From NCBI RefSeq assembly GCF_022539315.1, contig NC_066343.1:35183146-35247145 (forward strand): a stretch of 64,000 nucleotides of DNA, written 5' to 3'. Origin of the DNA: Serinus canaria (taxonomy: Eukaryota > Chordata > Aves > Passeriformes > Fringillidae). Made by a program: the position numbers and the translations under genes. Below, piece by piece: positions 26,501 through 35,841 of this stretch. Below the pieces are notes generated by a model, which had not been told where the DNA came from, did no database searches, and saw only the letters and a list, made by a program, of their open reading frames with translations. The number at the start of each line of letters is the position of its first letter. Position 1 is the first letter of the stretch.

Positions 26501-28599
26501 TCCCACTGGGAGCTCTGCTGCAGTGGCATGGAATACACAGGTCCTGTGATGATTTCCAGGGCATTTTTTTCCTGTACAAGCTGGAGGGGCTCCCCCATCT
26601 TTGCTGTAATTTGCTGACCTCCTTGGTTAGGGACCTGCTTGTTATCTGCACCTATCCTTCCCTTAGCCTGCTTGTATCATCACGGCCCAAATGGCTCTGA
26701 GATGCCTGGCTCAGGAGGCACTGTTCCAGAACAGTGATTTTATGCAACTGTGGTTAGTTACAGACAGCTGTGCTGTCTGTACGATTTGTGGGATCTTGAC
26801 ACAGCTTCTGAGCAGCCCTATTTGCAACCTGTCAAAGTGGAGAATCATCAATAACACGCCAGTCTGTGACCAGCTGCCGCAGCGTGCCGGTGGCCTGCAT
26901 TTCATCTGCATGGTCTCAGCGGGATTGTTCTTGAAGACTGATTCACACAAGTGTTGTCTGAAAATTAATTTCACACACAGTACCCGTTGACACGTAACAG
27001 GTCTTAAGGGTGTGTTCTCAGAGCAGAGTTAGCTGTCCAGTTGCTTCTGCTCTCATCCAGCGAACAAAAAAGTAAAAAAAGGAAAAAGAGATCCCTCATT
27101 CAGATAATGGAGGCTTAAAATGGAGGACTGCAGGATTGTTTTACATTTAGAATTAGACCTCTGGTGATGGCAGAGTGTCTAACTTACGGTAAGAACATAT
27201 CAGACTACAGATAAATAAAGTTAGTTCTTTTTTAAAGACATCTTTTCATTTTGAAAATATAGTTTAATTTTAGCTACAGTGACATTTCAAAGCACAAAGC
27301 AGAATACTTCAGAAATTGGGAGAGCCTTTTGGTTTCCTTCAGTGATATAACTATGTACACAGAAAGCATCATATGCCATCAAAGTTATTTGTGGTGGGTT
27401 TCTTTTTTTTTTTTTTTTTAATCCTGTGACATCCTGTTAACCTTTTAGCACTTTTTACAGGACTTGATGTTGAAACTGAATTATTTCAGGAGAGGTGTCC
27501 ACCACAGCATGATATGACCTTTGAAAGTTTTAACACAAGTTTTGCTCTCTTCCTGAGAAGAGATCAAGGCAAATAGACAACATTCCTTACTCAGAGCAGT
27601 GCTCACAGGCGTTTGCTTGAGGCAGTGTAGAGCCAGCCCTATACGAAGTTTTAGTGCAACATGCTTGTTTGAGGTGGATCTGTGCTCTGCCTGTAGCAGC
27701 TGTGTGCCTAACTCATTTGCAACATAGGAAGGAAATGTGTTGGTGAACATTTGGCTAAATAATTAGAGATTTTTTTGTAATACAGATTTGGTTTTGGGTT
27801 CTGATAATTATGACTGTTTTATCCTGCAGTATCAGTTTCCTCCTATCATGGGTGGACTGTTATATACCAGCAGAATGCTCCTACAGAGGGCTGGCATGTG
27901 GGCTAGAAAAATGATTTTTCCTGCCCTGAAGTGTTTCAGTTCCAAAGGCACAGGGATGTATTGTGCAGCATAGGACAAACCCAAGCTAAGAACATATGGT
28001 GTGGATCACTTTCTAGGAAGAGAATTTTTGAGTAGCAGAAGAAGAAAAGCACAAAAATGCTGAGGTGTACAAAGCAGCTGTTTTCTGACATATCTGGCAT
28101 GAAAGCTCTTTCTAATTAAAAAGGTACAAACATCTCAAAGAAGTAGGTGGTCCTTTGGAGAAGAAAAATCTGACTTACAGTGAAACAAAATCATGAACAG
28201 ATGTTTTCAAGCAGACCTATACAGAAAGAGTAACAAGAGTAGGCTGGTCCATGGAATTGCATGCAAAATATCTATTTGGTGAAAATAGGGGGAATGAGAG
28301 GGAAAACAGAAGCCACACTGGATAAGTGCCAAATTGCCACCAATTTTGATGGAAGAGGGACCAGTTTCTAAAATATGATTTTGTCATTTTATTTTTAGAT
28401 AATTTTAATATTAAGCTGAGGGGGGAAAGTACCTTACTCTTTAATCTATCTTCTTATCCTTTTTTTGAAGGTTCGTACAAAAGATCGTGTCTTTGACAGC
28501 ATAAGTCATCTCATCAACTATCACCTTGAGAATAATTTGCCTATAGTTTCTTCAGTGAGTGAACTCTGCCTGCAACAGCCTGCTGAAAGAAAACACTGA
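5462..28599 (+). CDS. SHC3: SHC3 (SHC-transforming protein 3, ShcC/N-Shc), 5'-truncated by window, 10 exons
   Basis: SHC3 is a cytoplasmic adaptor that links activated receptor tyrosine kinases, notably Trk receptors in neurons, to Grb2/Ras-MAPK and PI3K signalling. Ten coding exons can be joined: 5462-5525, 8138-8257, 11366-11419, 15595-15646, 19575-19701, 20748-20901, 21890-21986, 22860-23054, 25162-25457 and 28471-28599. All have AG/GT borders. After the first split base the sum is 1,287 nt, an exact multiple of three, giving 428 residues and a stop with no internal break. Order: C-terminal part of the PTB domain, CH1 linker with YYNN and YVN sites, SH2 domain. The SH2 phosphotyrosine loop reads FLVRKS, as in SHC3, where SHC1 has FLVRES; this and the GEMSRKEAE stretch separate it from SHC1, SHC2 and SHC4. 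The CH2 region and first half of the PTB are missing because they lie left of the window. If the human 12-exon layout holds, these are exons 3-12 (inference). Confidence 0.95.
5526..8137 (+). other. SHC3: SHC3 intron between exons a and b
   Basis: AT-rich, no coding exon seen. A short CR1 tail lies at 7605-7655. Nothing else stands out. Confidence 0.75.
7605..7655 (-). mobile_element. Short CR1 3'-tail fragment, minus orientation
   Basis: About 50 bp matching the reverse complement of the CR1 3' end (AGAATGGTTGGGGTTGG, then a GTCATCCAATCC block). Identity fades after about 7655. An extreme 5' truncation is typical of CR1. Confidence 0.75.
8138..8257 (+). CDS. SHC3: SHC3 coding exon b (PTB domain)
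   Basis: A 120-nt exon in phase 0 at both ends, after a C-rich tract ending CTCACAG and before GTGAGTG. Its 40 residues include [14 protein letters not shown] and STSSLNLM, the central beta-sheet of the SHC PTB domain. The exon matches the SHC family length exactly, with no indel visible against my memory of SHC1. Confidence 0.94.
8258..11365 (+). other. SHC3: SHC3 intron between exons b and c
   Basis: No recognisable repeat or exon. A 147-codon minus-strand open frame at 9392-9835 has no family resemblance I can name and no splice or coding support. Confidence 0.7.
11366..11419 (+). CDS. SHC3: SHC3 coding exon c (PTB domain, 54-nt microexon-size)
   Basis: A 54-nt exon between TACAG and GTAAGC, phase 0 at both ends. 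It encodes 18 residues, [18 protein letters not shown], almost identical across SHC paralogues. The segment forms the PTB strand that pairs with the phosphopeptide. It is easily missed because the opposite strand carries a longer spurious open frame here. Confidence 0.93.
11420..15594 (+). other. SHC3: SHC3 intron between exons c and d
   Basis: No exon or clear repeat seen. A modestly GC-richer patch at about 14940-15150 contains overlapping short frames on both strands but no motif. Confidence 0.7.
15595..15646 (+). CDS. SHC3: SHC3 coding exon d (PTB domain, 52 nt)
   Basis: A short exon between GACAG and GTAAGT. It reads [17 protein letters not shown] and ends with the first base of an alanine codon completed by the next exon. 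[14 protein letters not shown] is a hallmark strand of the SHC PTB fold. The phase-1 exit fits the phase-1 entry of exon e. Confidence 0.93.
16299..16340. repeat. Poly-A tract with one G
   Basis: About 42 bases of A broken once by G. No retrogene or LINE body recognised on either side. Confidence 0.95.
18215..18248. repeat. (GGT)n followed by (GCT)n
   Basis: A compound trinucleotide run: about seven GGT units switching to four GCT/CTG units, intronic. Confidence 0.95.
19575..19701 (+). CDS. SHC3: SHC3 coding exon e (C-terminal helix of PTB)
   Basis: A 127-nt exon between CACTTAG and GTGAGT. It reads [20 protein letters not shown] followed by [11 protein letters not shown], the long C-terminal amphipathic helix that caps the PTB domain and helps form the peptide groove. 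It ends inside an arginine codon (AG|A). In the family this position marks the PTB to CH1 junction. Confidence 0.95.
19702..20747 (+). other. SHC3: SHC3 intron between exons e and f
   Basis: AT-rich; nothing further recognised. Confidence 0.75.
20748..20901 (+). CDS. SHC3: SHC3 coding exon f (CH1 linker start, YYN site)
   Basis: A 154-nt exon between CTTATAG and GTCAGT. It opens the proline- and glycine-rich CH1 linker with an acidic patch ([10 protein letters not shown]), then HPYYNNIP. The tandem tyrosines are encoded at 20806-20811 and match the YYN Grb2-binding pair (Y239/Y240 in SHC1 p52). [12 protein letters not shown] after it fits SHC3. Mature function: tyrosine-phosphorylated docking site. 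Confidence 0.94.
20902..21889 (+). other. SHC3: SHC3 intron between exons f and g
   Basis: Nothing recognised beyond ordinary intronic sequence. Confidence 0.75.
21890..21986 (+). CDS. SHC3: SHC3 coding exon g (CH1 linker)
   Basis: A 97-nt exon between TTCTAG and GTGAGT. It encodes a poorly conserved linker segment including [16 protein letters not shown] and EEWHHGP. Human SHC3 has a related YYQ..HLG stretch here, which supports SHC3 over other paralogues. The second tyrosine pair is not a YxN motif. It leaves in phase 1. Confidence 0.88.
21987..22859 (+). other. SHC3: SHC3 intron between exons g and h
   Basis: AT-rich; nothing recognised. Confidence 0.75.
22860..23054 (+). CDS. SHC3: SHC3 coding exon h (CH1 linker, YVN site)
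   Basis: A 195-nt exon between TTTCTAG and GTGAGT. It encodes a serine- and alanine-rich linker with PIYVNTQ; the tyrosine codon is 22928-22930. This corresponds to the second Grb2 docking tyrosine (Y317 of SHC1 p52). It ends with KDLFDM, the start of the conserved DLFDMKPFEDAL motif known to bind AP2/adaptin in SHC proteins, which continues in the next exon. Confidence 0.92.
23055..25161 (+). other. SHC3: SHC3 intron between exons h and i
   Basis: No exon or repeat recognised. A 157-codon minus-strand open frame at 24288-24761 has no recognisable domain. Confidence 0.72.
25162..25457 (+). CDS. SHC3: SHC3 coding exon i (CH1 end and SH2 domain)
   Basis: A 296-nt exon between AACAAG and GTAAGC. 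It completes the PFEDAL adaptin motif, then about 35 linker residues, then the SH2 domain from about 25290 ([14 protein letters not shown]). The phosphotyrosine-binding arginine of FLVRKS is encoded at 25365-25367. It continues through NPGSYVLTG and [10 protein letters not shown] to a phase-0 end. The lysine after the key arginine, where most SH2 domains have glutamate, is normal for SHC3. Confidence 0.95.
25525..25564. repeat. 20-bp tandem duplication
   Basis: Two copies of a unit starting CTTCTTTACAC and ending ATTCACA, with one mismatch (G versus T). Confidence 0.9.
25634..25697. repeat. 32-bp tandem duplication
   Basis: Two copies at 25634-25665 and 25666-25697 sharing CTAGTACATGATTTCTGCAC, with a few mismatches. 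Confidence 0.93.
27403..27419. repeat. Poly-T run
   Basis: Seventeen T in a SHC3 intron. Confidence 0.95.
28471..28599 (+). CDS. SHC3: SHC3 terminal coding exon j (SH2 C-terminus and stop)
   Basis: The exon starts after TTTTTTTGAAG. It reads [18 protein letters not shown], then the conserved end [13 protein letters not shown], and stops at TGA 28597-28599. ELCLQQPVER is the family C-terminus, with alanine for valine here. The stretch is the last SH2 helix and strand. Downstream is 3'UTR. Confidence 0.95.
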   Translation, partial: VRTKDRVFDSISHLINYHLENNLPIVSSVSELCLQQPAERKH

Positions 28600-29735
28600 C
28601 TCCAGATAACTCTTTTAGTTATTGCAACTTGCAAGCTATGACTGGTAGAAATTGCAGATCTGAAAGGAAAATGTACATTAAAAAAACCCCCACATACATT
28701 TCACAAGTATGTTTTATTTAAGTTTAAGAAGCCCCATTTCATATGGTCCACTTGAATGTTTTCAATGCTTTATGTGACATGAAATCACATCAGAAGCCTT
28801 TCTTAAAAGTAATTTCAACAAAATTGTTCAGATTCTCTAATGTGAATGTTGATAGTGTATATACACATTATATATATAAATACAGTATATATTTATATTT
28901 TTCAAGTCAGTCTGTTGATGGTATAAAACTATCTTCTGTGCCATGTGTTTTTACCAAAAGAAAAATAACAAGTGTGATTGTTCAGATAAAAAAATAGAAT
29001 TCAGCAATCTCAATTTCTTGAGAAATTTAATATTACAAATCTTATTTCTGATTTTACCTAAGAAGCACAACTATGGGGATTACAGATGGATTATGCTAGT
29101 TAACCATGGAAGGAATCTGAATTCAGTAACTAGTATTCCAACTCAGAAATTTAGCATAAAATGTTTTTTAAAAGCATTATTCACTGTCACTGATTTCAAA
29201 AGGATTTTATCTTTCTGATGTCAAGTTTGAATTCTTATATGATGCTGTTCAAAACATTTGTATCTCACTTTAGCAATGATTTGGTGTGATCTCTATGTGT
29301 ACGAGGTGTGTGCTTTGATTTTTCTAATGATATTGTAACTGTATACTGTAACTTCAATTTTTTAATTTCAGTGCTAAGGTTATTTATAAGTAGTTCTCTG
29401 CTTATGGTGAAGATCTAGGTGTCCTTGAACTAACAGTCTCAAAAGAGATGTTTCATACTGATTAGACAAGTTCAAATAACTTGTATTTAATAGGCTTTAT
29501 ACAAAATGTACATGACTGTTCAAAGACATATCTGAAAAATCTTTTCTTCTTATAAGCAGTAAAAACTATCTGAACTCAGTGGTCAGTTTTGCAAATGATG
29601 TCACTTGCATTTACTTGCCAAAGCATAACTTCATTTTGGCCTTCAGCAAGTGATAGGTATTGGAAATACACAGTTTTTCTCTAAATATCAAGTTTAAAAA
29701 GTACACATACAATAAAGACACATTTCTAGCAGCAA
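28600..29735 (+). other. SHC3: Putative SHC3 3'UTR
   Basis: AT-rich non-coding sequence after the SHC3 stop. The first clear AATAAA on the plus strand is at 29711-29716, followed by a T/G-rich stretch from about 29740, a reasonable cleavage context. Human SHC3 has a much longer 3'UTR, so longer forms running toward 31-32 kb are possible. The end is an inference. Confidence 0.4.
29711..29716 (+). terminator. Candidate SHC3 polyadenylation signal
   Basis: A canonical AATAAA hexamer about 1.1 kb past the SHC3 stop, with TTTTTGGTACTGGG-type T/G-rich sequence 30-40 nt downstream. Other AATAAA copies at about 31392 and 32386 could serve as distal sites. Confidence 0.35.
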
Positions 29736-32700
29736 TGCCCTTGACTTTTTGGTACTGGGAAAGGCTTTAAGGGATGTTTGTACTGTTCACATTTAAGCAT
29801 TATATAAAGTTATTTTCCCATTCTATGACTCTTATTATGAGTCAAATTCAATAGACACAGTTCCTGTAAATGCAATGCTTGTGCCAGAGTCAAGATTTAG
29901 CCTTCAGCAATCCAAGGTCTTCTCTAGCACCAGTCTCTCAAATTAAATCTTCAGACTTGATTCATAAAAACTCAGCAGGGTAAGTCTGGGTTAAGTACCT
30001 GCCTACCCCACAGTATACTTAAAGTTACATTTGGTTCTAAGAATTTGCTACATTTAAAAATTTGTCACACCATAATCAAATTGGCTGAAGAATTCACTTA
30101 GAATATATTCAGCAGGACTGTCATGTTAAAATTCTGAAATAACTTTCTTGAACTTTCTGCTTTTAAATATGGTGAAGTTACAACTTGAAAGTTTGATTTT
30201 GAGTAATCTCAAAACTGAAAATTATTGAGACACCTAAGACTAATCATGCACCTATGTAAAAATACACTTGATTCTGGGACGTCCAGAAGTCAAACTAAGA
30301 CATTAGTGAACCAAATGCTTGTGATTAATTTTACTAAAGATAGTTATTATTTGTTATTTCTAGGTCTGAATGAGAGCTGAGAGCTAAAGTGAGCAATTAA
30401 ATGCTGAATTCAACCCAGATCAGTATGGCACTGAGTTTAGTGGAATTCTTAAAATTTTGTTTTACTAGGCTGGGAGTGGCAAGGAAATAGGAACAGATAT
30501 GCCAAAGTAGTATCCACCAAAATGACTTTGCTTGAGAGTCTCACAAAATAACTTTACTTACCCATGTCTCACCATATTCCAGTTTAAATTTTCTCAGCTG
30601 CCACTTTTTTTTTCATATATAATGCTTGTTATTCCATGCTATAACCTTCCTGTAGCCATGTCCTGGAAAGTTTTCACCGTGATATCATAAGAGAAGGTGT
30701 GTTTTTATAGTTGAATATTGCATACCATTTCAGTAAAAGTCTGCTGCATAACCCTCTTAGGTGTCTTCAAGAAGCCCACCTACTCCCTACGTTCATTTTG
30801 GATTCCTAAATATCCTGGGAAAATGTGACAAGATTTGGGTGTATGAATTTAAGGCACTAAACATACACCAAAATACATATCCTAATTTTTTTACTACTGT
30901 CCTAGATGTAGCTTTAATAACTTAGCAGCCACTTAGCTGCATGTTTTGGAAATTAAAGCTGATGCCAAGGAGGCACAAAATGAAACTGCTTGACAGAAAT
31001 ACTGAATTTCCCAGACTATATTTCACAAACTGTGCCTCCAGGGGAAAGTGGCTATTTTGAGCTGCTCTGTCAGCACAGCCAATTTGCCCAGCTCAGCACA
31101 TCCTCTGATGATGCAAAGGTTACACACATTGTGCCTAGATGCAGCGTGGTCCGAGACGGCAATAGCGCCGCTGCACTGCGACAGTGCCCGGCCAACACGA
31201 TGGGCCAGCAGGTCCTGCCTGGCCACACATGAGGATGCAGAGGCTTTTCTGCATCACTGGGAGCCACACAACTGTCTCACAACTGTTCGGAAAGGAAGAA
31301 CGTGTGTGCTGCTCGGTACTCCATTCGTGGGTCCAGCCATGTTTTTTTGTCCCTGTCACTCTGTTAGATTTGCCTTTCCCCTAAAGGGCAAATAAACTGT
31401 AAAGCTGTTTGGACAGCAGCTCCAAATCAGTTGTCATTGCACCAATTTTAAACTGATTTCAACAACTGAACCTGCTAGGGCGGCTGGGCTCACTTCTGTG
31501 AGGAGTCAACGCTGCCACCAATTTAAGAGAAGTAAAAGTAATAAGATGGATTTAAATTGTGAGAAGTTAGCTGAAAACCTGACAACTAACAGCATAATAA
31601 TGTGAGTCTTTTAATGTTCACCTTTGATTTGGCATACCTTTTAAATTATTTTTTTATGCAATCTCAAGGTCTAGACATTTGCTTGTGGTTATTCAGTACT
31701 GTGACTTCAAGAAGTGGGATTTTACTGAATGGAGAAAATTTCTAGACTCAATAGAAATCACTGAGATTAGGTGATATTATAGAATCTTTTGAGGTTTTTT
31801 CCAGCAAGTAGCTGAGAAGTCAGAACTGGAACTCTAAATATCCTGAAAGACTGTCTACGTTGCTTTTGAGTCCTATCTGATTAAGTTTTGATTTCAGTAG
31901 TGTTGCAACTATAGGAATGAATGATGATGAAAACACATTCAATGACTTTAAACAAAGAGCATTTATATGTGAACCAGATGATTTTGATTACTTTTTATTG
32001 CAGATCTAGATTAATTATTAACTTAATAAAATTCATCCAGTGTTGAGGCAGTGATAGGCTGCACATCTAGGTACAATCATGTTCCCAAACTATTCATTAT
32101 TTCAGATGCTTCAGAAGCAATGAAACCTGAAAATATGGTCTGAAAACTGAACTACCTTCTGACAAATGGGAGTTTGCTCAGAGTGAGAAGTTGCAGCTTC
32201 CCTTTCCTTAATGCAAGAAGAGAATGTGCAAACTAGCCATACCTGGCTGGTCACCATATGAGAATATGCAATTTCCATGGCTTAATGCCTGCCTTTTTGC
32301 CCAGTTATACAGTTGTTTCACTCCACTACAGGGATCACAACAGGAGGTAACACTGGTTCTGCCAAAACCTGTCTGCCAGACATTCAATAAAAGCTTGAAC
32401 AAAGGACATAGTCTTGGGACCAAGACTTCAGTGCAAAATGTGCAAATGGAATAAAATGTTTAACAGTCTGGTAAATGTCACCTGCCAACACTAAGTTTTC
32501 TATAGTCTATATTCCTAGTTTTTCCACACTGTGGAATAATATACTCACATTTCTTATCACCATGGTCCCCAGGCATCATATGCGGTAAGATGAGGAGAAT
32601 TTTAAAAAATTATACTGTAGTGTGATTGCTACTGGCACACCAATACCAGATACTGGGTATAATGTATTAATAATAGAATTGATGCATATTTAGACATTTA

Positions 32701-35400
32701 TCAATAGATTTGATAACCAGCAAAATTCTACCTTCTAGAAAATTTGCAGTTATAAGAGGGATATTTGGAATTTTGAATATTCTGAAAAAAGATTACAAAT
32801 CCTGCTTTCAAAACTTTCTTCTTAGCTTCCGGTGTCTATACAAAGTAAGTGGTAGAACTAAGAATTTGTATTAAGTAATCCATATTTGCAAAAATGAAGT
32901 CAAAGCTGAAGTAAGAGACATACTTCCCTTTTTGTCTGCCTGACAGTTTCAAAATATGTCTGCATAGTCTAAATTCAGACATACCTTAGTGTACTGTCAA
33001 AACCACTTTGACTTAGATGGCCTTTTTTGCACAAGCTGAGGTTTTCACTCTTCACACGTTCGTATGTGTTCAAAGCTGTCAAAACAGTTGGTGAATTTCC
33101 ACTTAATGCTCAGTGATCAGCTGGACTTACTCTACTCACTCACATACAGTGTCTGTGGACCTTGGTCATATCTGCATTGGATGCAGCTGGAATGAGGGCT
33201 TGCCCGTGGAAAAGATAATATGGACATACAATCTGCCTGCAGTTAACCAGAGGCTTGGATAAAGAGTGAAAAGCTGTCTTGGGAGAGAAAAATTCAGGGA
33301 TAAGAAATGTGAAGCCTGGAAACATGAGCCAGTAGGCATTTAAGCCACTAATGAGAATAGAGAGTTGTTGCCAAATTATAAGCATGCTAATTTGTTGATA
33401 GAGTTAAAGCAGAACCTCTGGGGATACAAAGCCTACTGCTCATCTCTTATTGAGACGTTTATGTTCACAAGCCCTGATCTGTTCCTCTGTACACTCCAAA
33501 GTAAACATCTCCTAAGGCTTCCAGGGAGAAAATGCAGGGCTTTTTTTTTTTTTTTTTTTTTTTTGTCTCAGTAATGGGGATAAGATTTCTGAGCGACACA
33601 TTTCTAGCAAAAGCATAAAAAGAGTGTGTTTCAACCTTGTTTGACAACACAACAGGTCATGGAAACCAAAGGAAGAAAGAAGCTAGAACTAGGTGACTCA
33701 TTCTGCTACCCTACTGTGTAAGAGGCTGTGCAGATGACTCAGAAAACAAAGGTAGCCTCAGAATTTGAGATTAAGATGTAGAGATACACTTTATGTGGCT
33801 GTCATGAAGATCAAATAAAGTCCAGGTCAAATGGAAGCTTTTTCCAGCAGTCCTCCTGTTTCTTCCACGAGGAACAAGACATCAAACACACCCAGGCATA
33901 TATTAATTCAAAACTAAGTGAAATTTTTTATTAAGTGAAGAATGTGAAGATTATAATTAGTATATATTTGTGTCCTTTTTGTCTGGATTGCTGTGATAAC
34001 TGCTTCTTAGTAAAAGTCCTGCAGAGTTAAAACTTGAAAGAAGCTAGGTTTCTTCTTTCAAGGTAAATGTTTTTCTTTGCATTGTGTGGGCAGCAGCAAC
34101 AAAACTAAAAAGTGACTATTTTGCTGTAAAAAGAAGTTTTATTGTACAATTGTTATTTAATAATATTTATTACTTTTAGAAACATTTTTAACTGAGAATT
34201 GCAGGAAAAATAATGTATGTGGAAATATTGTGATAATTTATATTCCTAACCACTTTTGTGAATCTCAAGTCTTTGCCTCTCTGCTGACTGTGATATTTTA
34301 GCTATAGAGACAAATTTTGTCTCTGAGGGAGTCCTTGAGCAATGTAGTTTGGAATATAAGTGTCATGCAACTGTTTTCTGATTATTCAGTTTGTATATGT
34401 TTAACCAAAGTAATAAAACAGTGAGCACTATTACTAGATTGAAATGCATGTAAAGTGGGCTTGAGTCTATTCTCTTATGCTCAGGTTCCTTAATGAAGTT
34501 TATTTGCTGGGTTTGGGATTGGGCTTGGGAGCCCAATCTGGGTTTTGTCCCTCCCACCCTGAAGGGAGGCACATTTTGTAGCAGAATGTGTGCCATTCCA
34601 AAAGGTTCTCCTGGATACTGAATATCAGGAAGTCAATCAATTGCTCAACCCAGTAGAATCGGGGATGAAAAATTTCAGAGGAACAAATTGCACATGAGGA
34701 CCCTGACCTCAGCTACTCTGACCTTACACCACCACAGGAGCTCCATGTTCTTTGACAGAGACAACACGTGCTTGTTTTCAATGAATGCTACTTTTGCGAG
34801 AACATGCAAGTGTTAACACGGGCCCTCCTTCTGAGCCAGATGATGCCCTGTTCTGGAAAGGTAGCTTTCCTGCTTGGCACTCTGAATAAGTGAGAATAGA
34901 AAAGGGTAGTAGTTCACTCCATGATGTTTCTGTGGAGGGTGACTGCAAGGACAAGAGCAGCCGCTTTGTGTGCTGTGGAGAGGACAATGTCTCCATGTCA
35001 GCAGGAAGCCTAGTTCAGCTGAGCTCTAACCCTAGTCCTCTTCCTCCACTGACCATGTCTTCTTGCAAAGGACTTCCTTCTCTTTTAACCACTTGGACAA
35101 AAGCTGTGCCTAAGTGTGCCCTAGGAAGTTACACTGCTTTTGGGGAGAAGAAATACAGCTCTGAATATATCGGGGGAATCTGAAACTCTGCATTCCTCTG
35201 CACGGTGCCTCCAGCCTTCTTCAGGTCCTGGAGGGCCACAGGACAACAGCAGAAACCTCCAATCATTGCTGCTGTACCTGGCCCCCATGAGCCTGGCCAC
35301 AAGAAGGGAGTTTCTCCAGGCCTAGTGTGGCCCAGGTTCCCAGCTCCTGCTGGGAGTGTCCTTACTTTTGTTGGCAGGTGAGATGGCACCTGCAGGTGAG
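29736..35400. other. Intergenic sequence between converging SHC3 and S1PR3, left part
   Basis: AT-rich DNA with a CpG-bearing block at about 30960-31510 and a 24-T run at 33541-33564. AATAAA motifs lie near 31392 and 32386. No protein-coding gene recognised. Part may be distal SHC3 3'UTR. Confidence 0.6.
33541..33564. repeat. Poly-T run (24 T)
   Basis: An uninterrupted run in intergenic DNA with no recognised element attached. Confidence 0.95.
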
Positions 35401-35540
35401 CACCAGCACATCTGTGCTCAGAAGGAGTTGACTGCCCACTTTTAGGACCCAAACATTCTGGTGCCAGATGTGCCAGCGCATCTGTGCTCAGAAGGAGCTG
35501 ACTGCCCACTTTTAGGACCCAAACTTCTTGGTGCCTGGCA
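35401..35540. repeat. 70-bp tandem duplication
   Basis: The segment around TCTGTGCTCAGAAGGAG at 35411 recurs at 35481 with period 70. Both copies run through ACTGCCCACTTTTAGGACCC. A few substitutions show it is not very recent. Confidence 0.93.
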
Positions 35541-35676
35541 CTTTACACACAGGTGTGTTTTCCATTTCTTTACTAGAGCAGTTGAAAACAAGCCTTGAAG
35601 GCAGCACCAAGCTTCACCACAGTCGCTTCTTGCAAAATGTCTCTTTCCAGGGAGCAGCCGTGCCTGGCAAAACTGG

Positions 35677-35744
35677 AGCAGACAGCCCTCCAAGCAGATA
35701 GGCCAACGGACTGATTGGCCTATCTGCTTGGAGGGCTGTCTGCT
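35677..35744. repeat. Perfect 29-bp inverted repeat with 10-nt loop
   Basis: Arms 35677-35705 and 35716-35744 are exact reverse complements. The left arm starts AGCAGACAGCCCTCC and ends GATAGGCCA; the loop is ACGGACTGAT. A further copy of TGCTTGGAGGGCT follows at 35741-35753, overlapping the right arm end. It lies about 100 bp from the CR1 3' end. Confidence 0.95.
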
Positions 35745-35841
35745 TGGAGGGCTTTTTCCTCCCAGAAAGCAGGGAGACAAAGCTGTCCTCCATCTCTGGG
35801 GATTGCAGATGCAGAGCCTGCCACCCTCAGCTCCATAGCAT

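Larger units (their letters stand above)
25458..28470 (+). other. SHC3: SHC3 intron between exons i and j (splits the SH2 domain)
   Basis: Holds two adjacent short tandem duplications (25525-25564 and 25634-25697) and a 17-T run (27403-27419). No exon recognised. Confidence 0.72.
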
